A DNA stretch of 5,567 nt from an uncultured Lachnospiraceae bacterium (GTDB taxonomy: Bacteria; Bacillota; Clostridia; Lachnospirales; Lachnospiraceae): NCBI GenBank assembly GCA_902803015.1, contig CADCOL010000095.1, positions 1 through 5,567 of the forward strand. Reading direction: 5' to 3'. The notes under the pieces are model-generated. The model was not told where the DNA came from. It was given only the letters and a program-made list of their open reading frames with translations, and did no database searches. The position numbers were made by a program, and so were the translations under genes. How positions within the stretch are numbered: the stretch's first letter is position 1; each line of letters opens with the position of its first letter. Positions 1 through 5,567 of the stretch are shown piece by piece.

Positions 1-704
1 ACTTTCCTGCCGAGGGCTTCTTTGAGCTTGCTTTCAATGCCGTAGAGAACTTTAAGCGAAACCAGGGAGTCCTGATACAATTTAGGGTCAATGGTGTTTG
101 CTTTTGCGTTGCTTGATGCTGAAGCAAAACCTGAAATGCTTTCTGACAGAATATCGAATGTCTGCGGATTGTCGGTCAGAGCGCGAATTTTGCCGCTGTC
201 TCCATAACTTTTCGATATTTCTTCCGCCATACGAAGTGATTTGCCGATATAATCCTCTCCTCCCCGAAGCACGGAAAAATCGGTTCTTGTCTTCGCTTCT
301 GCAATCAGTTTTTCATCCGAAACAGCCTTGGCGGACGCGAGCTTTCCTTTTGAGGGCTCTTTGGAAATGCGAATCAGCACATTGTCGCCGCATTTGAATC
401 CCGAATTCTCTCTGGAAAGATTCGCGGCTTTCGAAAGTTCGTCCGTGTGTATAAAACATTTTTGTTTGTCTCCGAGAAGAAGAAAAGCGGCGTTGATATC
501 TTCTTTTATTTCCGATATTTTTGCAATGCAGATCGTATCGACCGGCATAACATCGTTTTTACAGAATGCAAAAAGAAGTTTTCCTTCGCGCTCGAAAAAC
601 ACGGATTCTTTACCTTGAAAATCCGTATAAATCAAAGCCTTATCGGTGTTTATCGACTCGGTCAATAATGCGCCGTCCATATTTTTCGGTGCAGGTTTAA
701 TCAA
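1..704 (-). CDS. rng: RNase E/G family ribonuclease, N-terminal part (3' end beyond the window)
   Basis: The frame stays open for 234 codons from TTG at 704 to the window edge, so the C-terminal part is missing. Residues about 53-125 look like a divergent S1 RNA-binding domain: an INAAFLLLGD core resembles the family's 'QAAFVDIG' strand, then FIHTDEL, then GDNVLIRISKEPSKGK resembles 'G..vLVQV.KEP.g.KG'. The last residues, LYGIESKLKEALGRK followed by GT (Val), match the family segment just before the catalytic 'SGG..VI..TEA...IDVN' block, which lies outside. Family members are endoribonucleases that cut single-stranded RNA in rRNA and mRNA processing. The TTG start is chosen because AGAGG sits 8 bases upstream; an in-frame ATG at 680 lacks such a site. 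The stretch between S1 and the window edge is about 40-50 residues shorter than I would expect for RNase E/G, and typical GVSR and IIRT motifs are not apparent. The family call is fairly firm; the exact subtype is inference. Confidence 0.85.
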   Translation of the reverse strand, partial: MIKPAPKNMDGALLTESINTDKALIYTDFQGKESVFFEREGKLLFAFCKNDVMPVDTICIAKISEIKEDINAAFLLLGDKQKCFIHTDELSKAANLSRENSGFKCGDNVLIRISKEPSKGKLASAKAVSDEKLIAEAKTRTDFSVLRGGEDYIGKSLRMAEEISKSYGDSGKIRALTDNPQTFDILSESISGFASASSNAKANTIDPKLYQDSLVSLKVLYGIESKLKEALGRK

Positions 705-758
705 TGTGTTTTCCTCTTTATAATTTATACAATTGCAACTTGTAAAAAGCCTGTTTCC
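705..758 (-). other. 54-base gap between the DUF2344 gene and the RNase E/G gene, AT-rich
   Basis: This is the longest intergenic gap in the window. At its upstream edge (748-769, overlapping the stop codon) the minus strand can form AGCTTTC / GAAA-cag-GCT, a 7-pair stem with a 3-base bulge followed by a short T run. At best this is a weak terminator or RNA processing hairpin. Further on, TTTACA (741-746) and TATAAA (717-722) are separated by 18 bases and resemble promoter boxes. However, the -10 box abuts the ribosome binding site, so a transcript from it would lose that site. Neither element is convincing, and read-through from the upstream genes is the simpler view. Confidence 0.3.
713..717 (-). 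promoter_or_regulatory. Ribosome binding site supporting the TTG start of the RNase E/G gene
   Basis: The minus strand reads AGAGG followed by 8 bases and then TTG at 704. This spacing supports a non-ATG start. The next in-frame ATG, at 680, is preceded by GCACCGAAAAAT, which has no purine-rich core of the right kind. Confidence 0.6.
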
Positions 759-1451
759 TTAAGAAAGCTGTTCCAGTCCGTAAATCAAAGGAACAGGTTC
801 TCCCTGTTCGTCCGCTCTGCAGACTTCGGTACGGATAATCTGGTAATCCCAGGGTTTTAATTCGATTCCGAACGGCTTAAATAATGCATTCATTAATGTA
901 GCCGGCTTTAGATTTCCGCCGGAGGAAGCATCCACGGTGAAATAAATTTCTTTGGAGTTTACCCCAATCTCAAGTACCGCTTCTTTCAAATCGCGCTCCT
1001 GAACTCCGCTTTTTGTTTCTTTATAAGAAAGAACGTGTTCGGAGTTTTTAAACGTTTCCACGGCTTTACCGATATATTCTTTTGCATCTTCCCGATGCAT
1101 TACGATGCGATAAGATGCAAATGCAACGGATGCCATCGCATTTTTGGACTTCTCAGGCAAAAGATATACACCTAAGATTGACATTCCTTCGCACATTTGA
1201 GCGTCCAGATCACCTTTAAAAAGCTCACAGCCGTCCAAAGACGTTACTTCCATGTCAAAATACTCGCTTTCGGATTCCACGCCGACACCGAGGGGAGCCG
1301 CAAATGACAGAATCTGATGCGGCGAAAAGCCTTCGGAGTATTTTACGGGGATTTTTGCCGCTTTAATTGCTTTTTGCACGAAACGCATAATGTCGAGGTG
1401 CCCGATGAACTTGACCGGCCCGAATTTGGAAAACCTTACTCTTAATTTCAT
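759..1451 (-). CDS. Radical SAM-linked protein, DUF2344 / TIGR03936 family (function unknown)
   Basis: The product is 230 residues, the usual size for this family. Recognisable family motifs are FSKFGPVKFIGHLD at about 7-20 (usually '.K.G..rFiSHLD') and YSEGFSPHQILSFAAPLGVG at 38-57 (usually 'Y..GFnPHP..sfa.pLp.G'), followed by an ESEYFDMEV acidic segment. The C-terminal part has ERDLKEAVLEI (152-162), SSGGNLKPATLMNAL (176-190) and RTEVCRA (207-213), also typical. No signal peptide or membrane segment is visible, so it should be cytosolic. Members are almost always encoded beside, or fused to, the radical SAM protein found immediately upstream here; their joint activity is not known. The ATG at 1451 is chosen because GGGAGG lies 8 bases upstream and family similarity begins at MKLRVRF. 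An in-frame ATG at 1499 would add 16 residues that lie inside the upstream gene and do not resemble the family. The family call is firm; the role is unknown. Confidence 0.93.
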   Translation of the reverse strand: MKLRVRFSKFGPVKFIGHLDIMRFVQKAIKAAKIPVKYSEGFSPHQILSFAAPLGVGVESESEYFDMEVTSLDGCELFKGDLDAQMCEGMSILGVYLLPEKSKNAMASVAFASYRIVMHREDAKEYIGKAVETFKNSEHVLSYKETKSGVQERDLKEAVLEIGVNSKEIYFTVDASSGGNLKPATLMNALFKPFGIELKPWDYQIIRTEVCRADEQGEPVPLIYGLEQLS

Positions 1452-1452
1452 A

Positions 1453-3324
1453 TCATTTTCCTCCCGGGCAATAGAATCCCACGCCGTAACTTGCCGCACC
1501 GCATCCCTGGCACTGCGCTCTGCAGTTTGCAGTTACTTTTTCGTTCAGCGCATTCTTCCATTCTCTTAACAAAAATGCCTTTGTAACGCCGATATCAATA
1601 AAATCCCAGGGGAAAACTTCATCGTCTTCCCGGGTTCTTGTCGTATAAAAATCAATCGATAAGCCGCATTCATCAAAGCTTTCGAGCCATTTGTCATAAT
1701 GGAACGTTTCGTTCCACGCATCAAAAATACAGCCCTTTTCATACGCTTTTTCGATGACTTCTGCGATTTTACGGTCACCTCTTGCAAAAACGCCTTCCAG
1801 AACGGACACATCCGTATCATGCCAGTTGTATTTGATACTTCTCTGGTTTAACGTCTCTAAAATGCCGCAACGCGTCTGATACGCCTTTTCGCGGAATTCT
1901 TCCTGCGTGTTCATGGGAGCCCACTGAAACGCAGTAAAAGGCTTCGGAATAAAGAAGGAAGTACTTGCCGTAATCTGAATTTTCTGGCCGTTACGCTTCT
2001 CTTTCGGCACGGTATCGAAATAGACTTTTGCAATCTCGTTGCAGAGTTTTCCGATTCCCTTGATGTCTTCCTCGGTTTCGGTCGGAAGTCCGAGCATAAA
2101 ATACAATTTTACCTTGTTCCATCCGCCTTCGAAGGCCATTTTGGAACCGCTTAAAATATCGTCCTCGGTCAGACCTTTGTTGATGACATTACGAAGCCTC
2201 TGCGTACCGGCCTCGGGAGCAAATGTCAGTGATGTTTTCTTGACATCCTGTACCTTGTTCATGACATCGAGCGAAAACTGGTCGATACGAAGCGAAGGCA
2301 GGGAAATGTTGATTTTATTCGCATCGCATTCGTCGATTAAGAAAAGCAAGAGTTCCTGCAAGTGCGAATAATCGCTCGAAGACAGGGAACTTAAGCAGAT
2401 TTCCTCATGCCCGGTGTTTGCAATCAGCTCTTTTGCATACTGTTTTAAGACTTCCAGACTGCGTTCGCGAATCGGACGGTATAACTGTCCGGCCTGGCAG
2501 AAACGGCAGCCTCGGATGCAGCCGCGCATGATTTCAAGGACCAGACGGTCCTGCGTTGCCTTAATAAAAGGCAAAACAGGCCTGGTCGGATAATAAGTCT
2601 TTGATAAATCCTCCACAACCTCTTTCCGGACGGTTTTCGGAACATCGTCAAAAATCGGATGAAAGGACTCAATCAGACCGTTTTCCTTGTATTTTACATT
2701 GTACAGGGACGGCGCATAGATTCCGGGTAATTGCCCTGCGTGATGCAAAAACTCTTCTCTCGAAACGCCTGCGGCACGGTCTTTTTTATATAAATCCAGA
2801 AGTTCGCGATATCTGGTTTCTCCTTCGCCGATATAGAACAAATCAAAGAATTTGGCAATCGGCTCGGGATTATAGGAACAGGGACCGCCGCCGATGACAA
2901 TCGGATCGTCCCAGGTTCGTTTTCCTGCATCAAACGGGATTTTAGACAAATCAAGAATCTGAAGAATGTTCGTATAGCACATTTCGTACTGAAGCGTAAT
3001 CCCAAGGAAATCAAAAGATTTGACGGGATCCTGGCTTTCCAGTGCGAATAAAGGAATCTCTCTTTCGCGCATAATCGCGTCCAGATCCGTTCCGGGAGAA
3101 TAAACACGCTCGCACCAGGTATCCTCAAAGGAATTGAACATATCGTAAAGAATCTGAATACCCAGATGGCTCATGCCGATTTCGTATAAATCGGGGAAGC
3201 ACATTACAAAACGAACGTCAATCAGGCTTTTATCCTTCATGACGCTGTTTTTTTCGCCGCCGATATAGCGCGCGGGTTTATCGATTTGCAAAAGGATTTC
3301 GTCCGGCAGTGCCAGTTTTCTCAT
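1453..3324 (-). CDS. B12-binding-like radical SAM protein, TIGR03960 family (function unknown)
   Basis: The product is 623 residues, the usual length for TIGR03960. Residues about 1-210 form a Rossmann-like domain of the B12-binding type with family signatures KPARYIGGE (16-24), FPDLYEIGMSHLGIQ (43-57), GGGPCSYNPEP (145-155) and FYIGEGE (163-169). The radical SAM domain spans roughly 255-500. Its iron-sulfur motif is Cx3Cx2C at C269, C273 and C276, in MRGCIRGCRFCQAG. Later barrel segments include SLPSLRID (341-348), TFAPEAGTQRLR (367-378) and YFMLGLPTETEED (408-420). A C-terminal cysteine cluster at C601, C605, C608 and C619 could bind a second metal or cluster. Radical SAM enzymes cleave S-adenosylmethionine to start radical chemistry; the substrate here is unknown. 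ATG at 3324 has AAAGGG 7 bases upstream and matches the expected N-terminus. The gene lies 45 bases after hisIE and 1 base before the DUF2344 partner gene. Confidence 0.94.
   Translation of the reverse strand: MRKLALPDEILLQIDKPARYIGGEKNSVMKDKSLIDVRFVMCFPDLYEIGMSHLGIQILYDMFNSFEDTWCERVYSPGTDLDAIMREREIPLFALESQDPVKSFDFLGITLQYEMCYTNILQILDLSKIPFDAGKRTWDDPIVIGGGPCSYNPEPIAKFFDLFYIGEGETRYRELLDLYKKDRAAGVSREEFLHHAGQLPGIYAPSLYNVKYKENGLIESFHPIFDDVPKTVRKEVVEDLSKTYYPTRPVLPFIKATQDRLVLEIMRGCIRGCRFCQAGQLYRPIRERSLEVLKQYAKELIANTGHEEICLSSLSSSDYSHLQELLLFLIDECDANKINISLPSLRIDQFSLDVMNKVQDVKKTSLTFAPEAGTQRLRNVINKGLTEDDILSGSKMAFEGGWNKVKLYFMLGLPTETEEDIKGIGKLCNEIAKVYFDTVPKEKRNGQKIQITASTSFFIPKPFTAFQWAPMNTQEEFREKAYQTRCGILETLNQRSIKYNWHDTDVSVLEGVFARGDRKIAEVIEKAYEKGCIFDAWNETFHYDKWLESFDECGLSIDFYTTRTREDDEVFPWDFIDIGVTKAFLLREWKNALNEKVTANCRAQCQGCGAASYGVGFYCPGGK
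1460..1465 (-). promoter_or_regulatory. Ribosome binding site inside the radical SAM gene that sets the DUF2344 start
   Basis: The minus strand has GGGAGG, 8 bases before ATG at 1451. It is embedded in the last sense codons of the radical SAM gene, where GGA GGA AAA encodes the terminal Gly-Gly-Lys before the TGA at 1455-1453. Only one base separates that stop from the next start. Such packing favours translational coupling and a fixed ratio of the two proteins. Confidence 0.8.
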
Positions 3325-3369
3325 CCTGTTTCCCTTTCATTATTACAATTCGTTACGTTTGCGGTATGA

Positions 3370-4653
3370 CTACTCTCTTGCCGCAAGCTCCGAACAGATT
3401 TCTTCCCAGGTAATGCCTTTTTCTACCATTAATACCATGCAGTGATAGAGAAAATCGGAGATTTCGTACTTAATCTCTCCCGCATCCGGGTTTTTCGAAG
3501 CAATAATGATTTCGGAAGCTTCCTCGCCGACTTTTTTCAGGATTTTATCGATGCCCTTGTCAAAGAGGTAATTGGTATAGGAGCCTTCCTTCGGATGCTC
3601 TTTACGGTCGCAGATAACGCCGTAAACCTGCTCAAATACTTTTAAAGGATTCTTTTCCGCATATTCCTTGGAAGCCACCTCATTAAAGAAACAGGTCGGA
3701 TTGCCGGTATGGCATGCCACGCCGATCTGGGATACTTTTGCAAGAAGCGTGTCGTAATCACAGTCTGCATATAAAGCTTTTACATACTGGAAATGACCGC
3801 TCTCTTCGCCCTTTTCCCACTGTGCGTTGCGGGACCTGGAATAATAATTCATTTTGCCCGTTTTTAAGGTCGTATAGTAAGCTTCCTCATTCATGTAAGC
3901 AAGCATTAAAACGGCGCCGGTCTTATAATCCTGTGCAATAACGGGAATCAGGCCGTCTTTGTTTTTGCGAAGTTTTGACCAGGGAATACCTGCCGCAAAT
4001 GCGGATACCGAAACACCGCGTTCGGATAAAAGTCCCTTAATGGAGTTGATGCTGCTGGCGCTGTCGTTTAAAACCTTGCCGAATACGCCGGCAACGCTTT
4101 CAAGCGCCGTGATATCAAGCAGTTTTTCAAGGGTTACGTTCGGAAGGGAGTAATAAAGCGGTAATTCGATGGCTGCGCTTACATCTTCCGGTTTTACGCC
4201 GCCGAATACGAAGCATCCGCTTGCGTAAGTTTCCGCAGCTTTTCTGTATACTCCGAGGTTGGAATAGTCATCAAAAGAAACGGTAATCCGGTCTTTACCG
4301 AAGCGTTTCGAAACATCTTCCAGCATATCCCAGTTGCTCTGCTTCGAAAGGTTTAAAACCACTTTCTTGGCATCCGCATAAATCAGTTTTTTGACATCTT
4401 CCTCTCGTTCGATCGGGAAGGATGCCATTACGGGGATTTCGCTTTCTTTCGTGATTTCTTTCAATGCTTTGATGGAAGCGTCCTTGCCTTCGTCTCCGTC
4501 AGCAAAAATCGTTACATAGAACGCATCCGCATTGATATCTCCGTAATAACGGACATCTTTTGCAAGGCTTTCGTCAATGCAGTCCGTCAAAGCTTCGTCA
4601 CGATAGACTCTGCCGTTTACTATGAATAACTGAATCATTAAACTCTTTTTCAT
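3370..4653 (-). CDS. hisIE: Bifunctional phosphoribosyl-AMP cyclohydrolase / phosphoribosyl-ATP pyrophosphohydrolase with HisA/HisF-like N-terminal domain
   Basis: The product is 427 residues, about twice an ordinary HisIE. Residues about 225-325 are HisI, which opens the purine ring of phosphoribosyl-AMP: SRSR (272-275), WEKGEESGH (279-287), the Mg-binding D297, D299 and D301, and zinc ligands C298, C314 and C321 with the family's 16- and 7-residue spacing. Residues about 337-422 are HisE, an all-alpha pyrophosphohydrolase, with EEASE (377-381) and EISD (397-400) as metal-binding acidic motifs. Residues about 6-220 resemble a HisA/HisF barrel: [18 protein letters not shown] aligns with the 'IPV..GGGIR..EDV..L' strand, DRITVSFDD with the fifth strand, and [11 protein letters not shown] with 'v.GviiGkAl'. 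Its phosphate-binding glycine motifs and first-strand Asp are absent, so it is probably not catalytic. ATG at 4653 has AAAGG 8 bases upstream. HisI and HisE activity are well supported; the role of the N-terminal domain is unknown. Confidence 0.95.
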   Translation of the reverse strand: MKKSLMIQLFIVNGRVYRDEALTDCIDESLAKDVRYYGDINADAFYVTIFADGDEGKDASIKALKEITKESEIPVMASFPIEREEDVKKLIYADAKKVVLNLSKQSNWDMLEDVSKRFGKDRITVSFDDYSNLGVYRKAAETYASGCFVFGGVKPEDVSAAIELPLYYSLPNVTLEKLLDITALESVAGVFGKVLNDSASSINSIKGLLSERGVSVSAFAAGIPWSKLRKNKDGLIPVIAQDYKTGAVLMLAYMNEEAYYTTLKTGKMNYYSRSRNAQWEKGEESGHFQYVKALYADCDYDTLLAKVSQIGVACHTGNPTCFFNEVASKEYAEKNPLKVFEQVYGVICDRKEHPKEGSYTNYLFDKGIDKILKKVGEEASEIIIASKNPDAGEIKYEISDFLYHCMVLMVEKGITWEEICSELAARE

Positions 4654-4679
4654 ATTTTAAACCTTTCAAAGCAATTACT

Positions 4680-5366
4680 TTACAGCACACCTTTCGTGCT
4701 GGGAATTCCGGTGCGTCCGCTGTCGGAAAGTGCAATGTTCAGTGCATTTGCAAATGCCTTAAACGTAGCTTCGATGATGTGATGCGTATTCTCTCCGTCC
4801 AGAACTTTAATGTGGATATTCATTCCCGCATTGTCCGATACGGCACGGAAGAATTCTTTTAGTGTTTCGGTTTCGAAATATCCGACGCGTTCCACGGGGA
4901 ATACATAATTCATATTTAAGTATGCGCGGTTGCAAAGATCCACGCTTACCAGTACAAGCGCATCATCCATCGGCTGGATAAAGGTCGCATAGCGGTTGAT
5001 TCCCGCCTTATCTGCGCAGGCCTGTTTAATTGCCTGTCCGAGCACGATACCGATGTCTTCCACGGTGTGATGCGAATCAACATTCAAATCGCCCTTGCAG
5101 ATGATTTTTAAATCAAAATCGCCGTGCTTGGCGAATCCTTCAAGCATGTGATCGAAGAATCCGATTCCGGAATTAATGTCCGCTTTGCCCTCGCCTTTAA
5201 TACGAAGTCCTAAAGTGATATCGGTTTCCTTTGTCTTTCTGGACAATACGATTTCATTTTTCTTCTCCGGCACCGCTTCTTTTACGGGTTCACTCTTTGC
5301 GGGCTCTGTTTTTACAGGCTCGCTCTTTACGGGTACGGTCTTTCCGTTAGCTTTTGTATTTTTCAT
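4680..5366 (-). CDS. hisB: Imidazoleglycerol-phosphate dehydratase with N-terminal low-complexity tail
   Basis: HisB removes water from imidazole glycerol phosphate to give imidazole acetol phosphate, the sixth step of histidine synthesis; the enzyme is a cytosolic Mn-dependent 24-mer. The catalytic domain begins near residue 38 and is complete: SRKTKETDITLGL (42-54), GIGFFDHML (67-75), DSHHTVEDIGI (97-107), QPMDDAL (131-137), ENTHHIIEATFKA (192-204), and the family C-terminus GIPSTKGVL. The His/His/Glu metal-ligand motifs are all present. The monofunctional family is about 195 residues; this protein has 228 because of an N-terminal Lys/Pro/Glu/Val-rich tail of about 36 residues containing repeated PVKSE-type units. 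There is no HAD phosphatase domain of the E. coli type. The start at ATG 5366 is supported by AAGGAG 6 bases upstream, so the tail appears to be genuinely translated. hisD precedes it by 36 bases and hisIE follows after 26 bases. Confidence 0.97.
   Translation of the reverse strand: MKNTKANGKTVPVKSEPVKTEPAKSEPVKEAVPEKKNEIVLSRKTKETDITLGLRIKGEGKADINSGIGFFDHMLEGFAKHGDFDLKIICKGDLNVDSHHTVEDIGIVLGQAIKQACADKAGINRYATFIQPMDDALVLVSVDLCNRAYLNMNYVFPVERVGYFETETLKEFFRAVSDNAGMNIHIKVLDGENTHHIIEATFKAFANALNIALSDSGRTGIPSTKGVL
5274..5333 (-). repeat. Tandem 15-base repeat coding for PVKSE-like pentapeptides in the HisB tail
   Basis: Four consecutive 15-base units encode PVKSE, PVKTE, PAKSE and PVKEA (HisB residues 12-31). 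The DNA copies are imperfect at third positions (for example AGC/AGT for Ser, CCC/CCT for Pro, GAG/GAA for Glu), which suggests an older expansion rather than a very recent one. The segment lies upstream of the catalytic domain and is expected to be unstructured. Confidence 0.85.
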
Positions 5367-5372
5367 GTCTGA

Positions 5373-5378
5373 CTCCTT
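5373..5378 (-). promoter_or_regulatory. Strong ribosome binding site fixing the hisB start
   Basis: AAGGAG lies 6 bases before ATG at 5366. This decides that translation begins before the repetitive tail. The only plausible internal start near the catalytic domain is a TTG at codon 41, and I see no comparable site before it. Confidence 0.8.
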
Positions 5379-5402
5379 ATTGGAATACGGGTTACATGTT
5401 GC

Positions 5403-5567
5403 TTATTTAAATCTTTCGCGAATTGAATTTGCGTGCGCTTCCAGTCCCTCTTCTTCGGCGAATCTCTCAATCTTTTCGGCTACTTCCTTTAAGCCTTCAT
5501 ATGAGAAATTGATGATGCTCGATTTTTTGATAAAATCGTCAACCGAAAGCGGCGAGAAAAACTTTGC
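5403..5567 (-). CDS. hisD: Histidinol dehydrogenase, C-terminal 54 residues (5' end beyond the window)
   Basis: The open frame enters from the window edge and ends at TAA (5405-5403). The 54 residues match the HisD C-terminus: FFSPLSVDDFIKKSSIIN corresponds to the family's 'sgLSV.dFlK..s.i', and EEGLEAHANSIRERF corresponds to 'EGL.aH..S...R'. In this last motif the Glu and His (H45 of the fragment) align with E. coli Glu414 and the zinc ligand His419. HisD oxidises histidinol to histidine in two NAD-dependent steps, the end of the pathway. It is first in the visible order, and hisB follows after 36 bases without a terminator, so the two are probably co-transcribed. Confidence 0.95.
   Translation of the reverse strand, partial: AKFFSPLSVDDFIKKSSIINFSYEGLKEVAEKIERFAEEEGLEAHANSIRERFK

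Noticed and set aside
98..668. Several plus-strand open frames of 73-99 codons
   Set aside because: They are antisense to the well-supported RNase E/G frame, overlap each other in different frames, and their proteins look like no family I know.
1452..1499. Upstream ATG at 1499 as the start of the DUF2344 gene
   Set aside because: It would overlap the radical SAM gene by 47 bases and add residues unlike the family; the ATG at 1451 has a strong ribosome binding site at the right distance.
2039..2897. Plus-strand open frames inside the radical SAM gene region
   Set aside because: They mirror the codon pattern of the radical SAM gene on the opposite strand; the minus-strand frame has clear family motifs throughout.
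2694..3128. A 144-codon minus-strand frame in a second reading frame of the radical SAM gene
   Set aside because: It is fully contained in the radical SAM gene, and that gene's motifs (GGGPCSYNPEP, FYIGEGE) are unbroken across it, so there is no sign of a frameshift.
3325..3369. Promoter-like TGTAATAAT just before the radical SAM gene
   Set aside because: There is no matching -35 box at 17-18 bases, and the predicted RNA start would fall within the ribosome binding site. The gap also has no terminator hairpin, so read-through from hisIE is more likely.
4654..4679. Possible regulatory element between hisB and hisIE
   Set aside because: The gap is only 26 bases, and beyond the ribosome binding site AAAGG nothing structured is visible.

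Overview
This window looks like a chromosomal segment from an anaerobic Gram-positive bacterium of the class Clostridia, most likely the family Lachnospiraceae. The base composition is moderate (mid-40s % GC by eye). Strong AGGAGG-type ribosome binding sites precede most genes. The gene content also fits: a HisIE protein with a barrel-like N-terminal extension, and an uncharacterised radical SAM gene pair next to an RNase E/G homologue. The taxonomic call is inference from gene content and protein sequence style, not from a search.

Every supported gene lies on the minus strand, so transcription runs from high to low coordinates. In that order they are: the last 54 codons of hisD (5567-5403); hisB with a repetitive Pro/Lys/Glu N-terminal tail (5366-4680); a HisIE protein carrying about 220 extra N-terminal residues that resemble a decayed HisA/HisF barrel (4653-3370); a 623-residue radical SAM protein with a B12-binding-like N-terminal domain (3324-1453); its usual partner, a DUF2344 'radical SAM-linked' protein (1451-759); and the N-terminal 234 codons of a divergent RNase E/G family protein that starts at a TTG codon (704) and runs off the window.

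Intergenic gaps are 36, 26, 45, 1 and 54 bases. None holds a convincing strong terminator, so the window reads as one continuous transcription unit, or two closely abutting ones. The upstream part is histidine biosynthesis: HisE and HisI catalyse steps 2 and 3, HisB catalyses the imidazoleglycerol-phosphate dehydration, and HisD catalyses the final oxidation. The genes for HisH, HisA and HisF, which often sit between hisB and hisIE, are absent here.

The downstream part is the radical SAM/DUF2344 pair followed by RNase E/G, an arrangement often seen before the rplU-rpmA ribosomal protein genes in Clostridia. The function of the pair is unknown. It is the best candidate in this window for an undescribed system, possibly RNA- or ribosome-related, although that link rests only on gene neighbourhood. 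No tRNA, rRNA, mobile element or CRISPR array was seen, and no gene-free stretch exceeds 54 bases.
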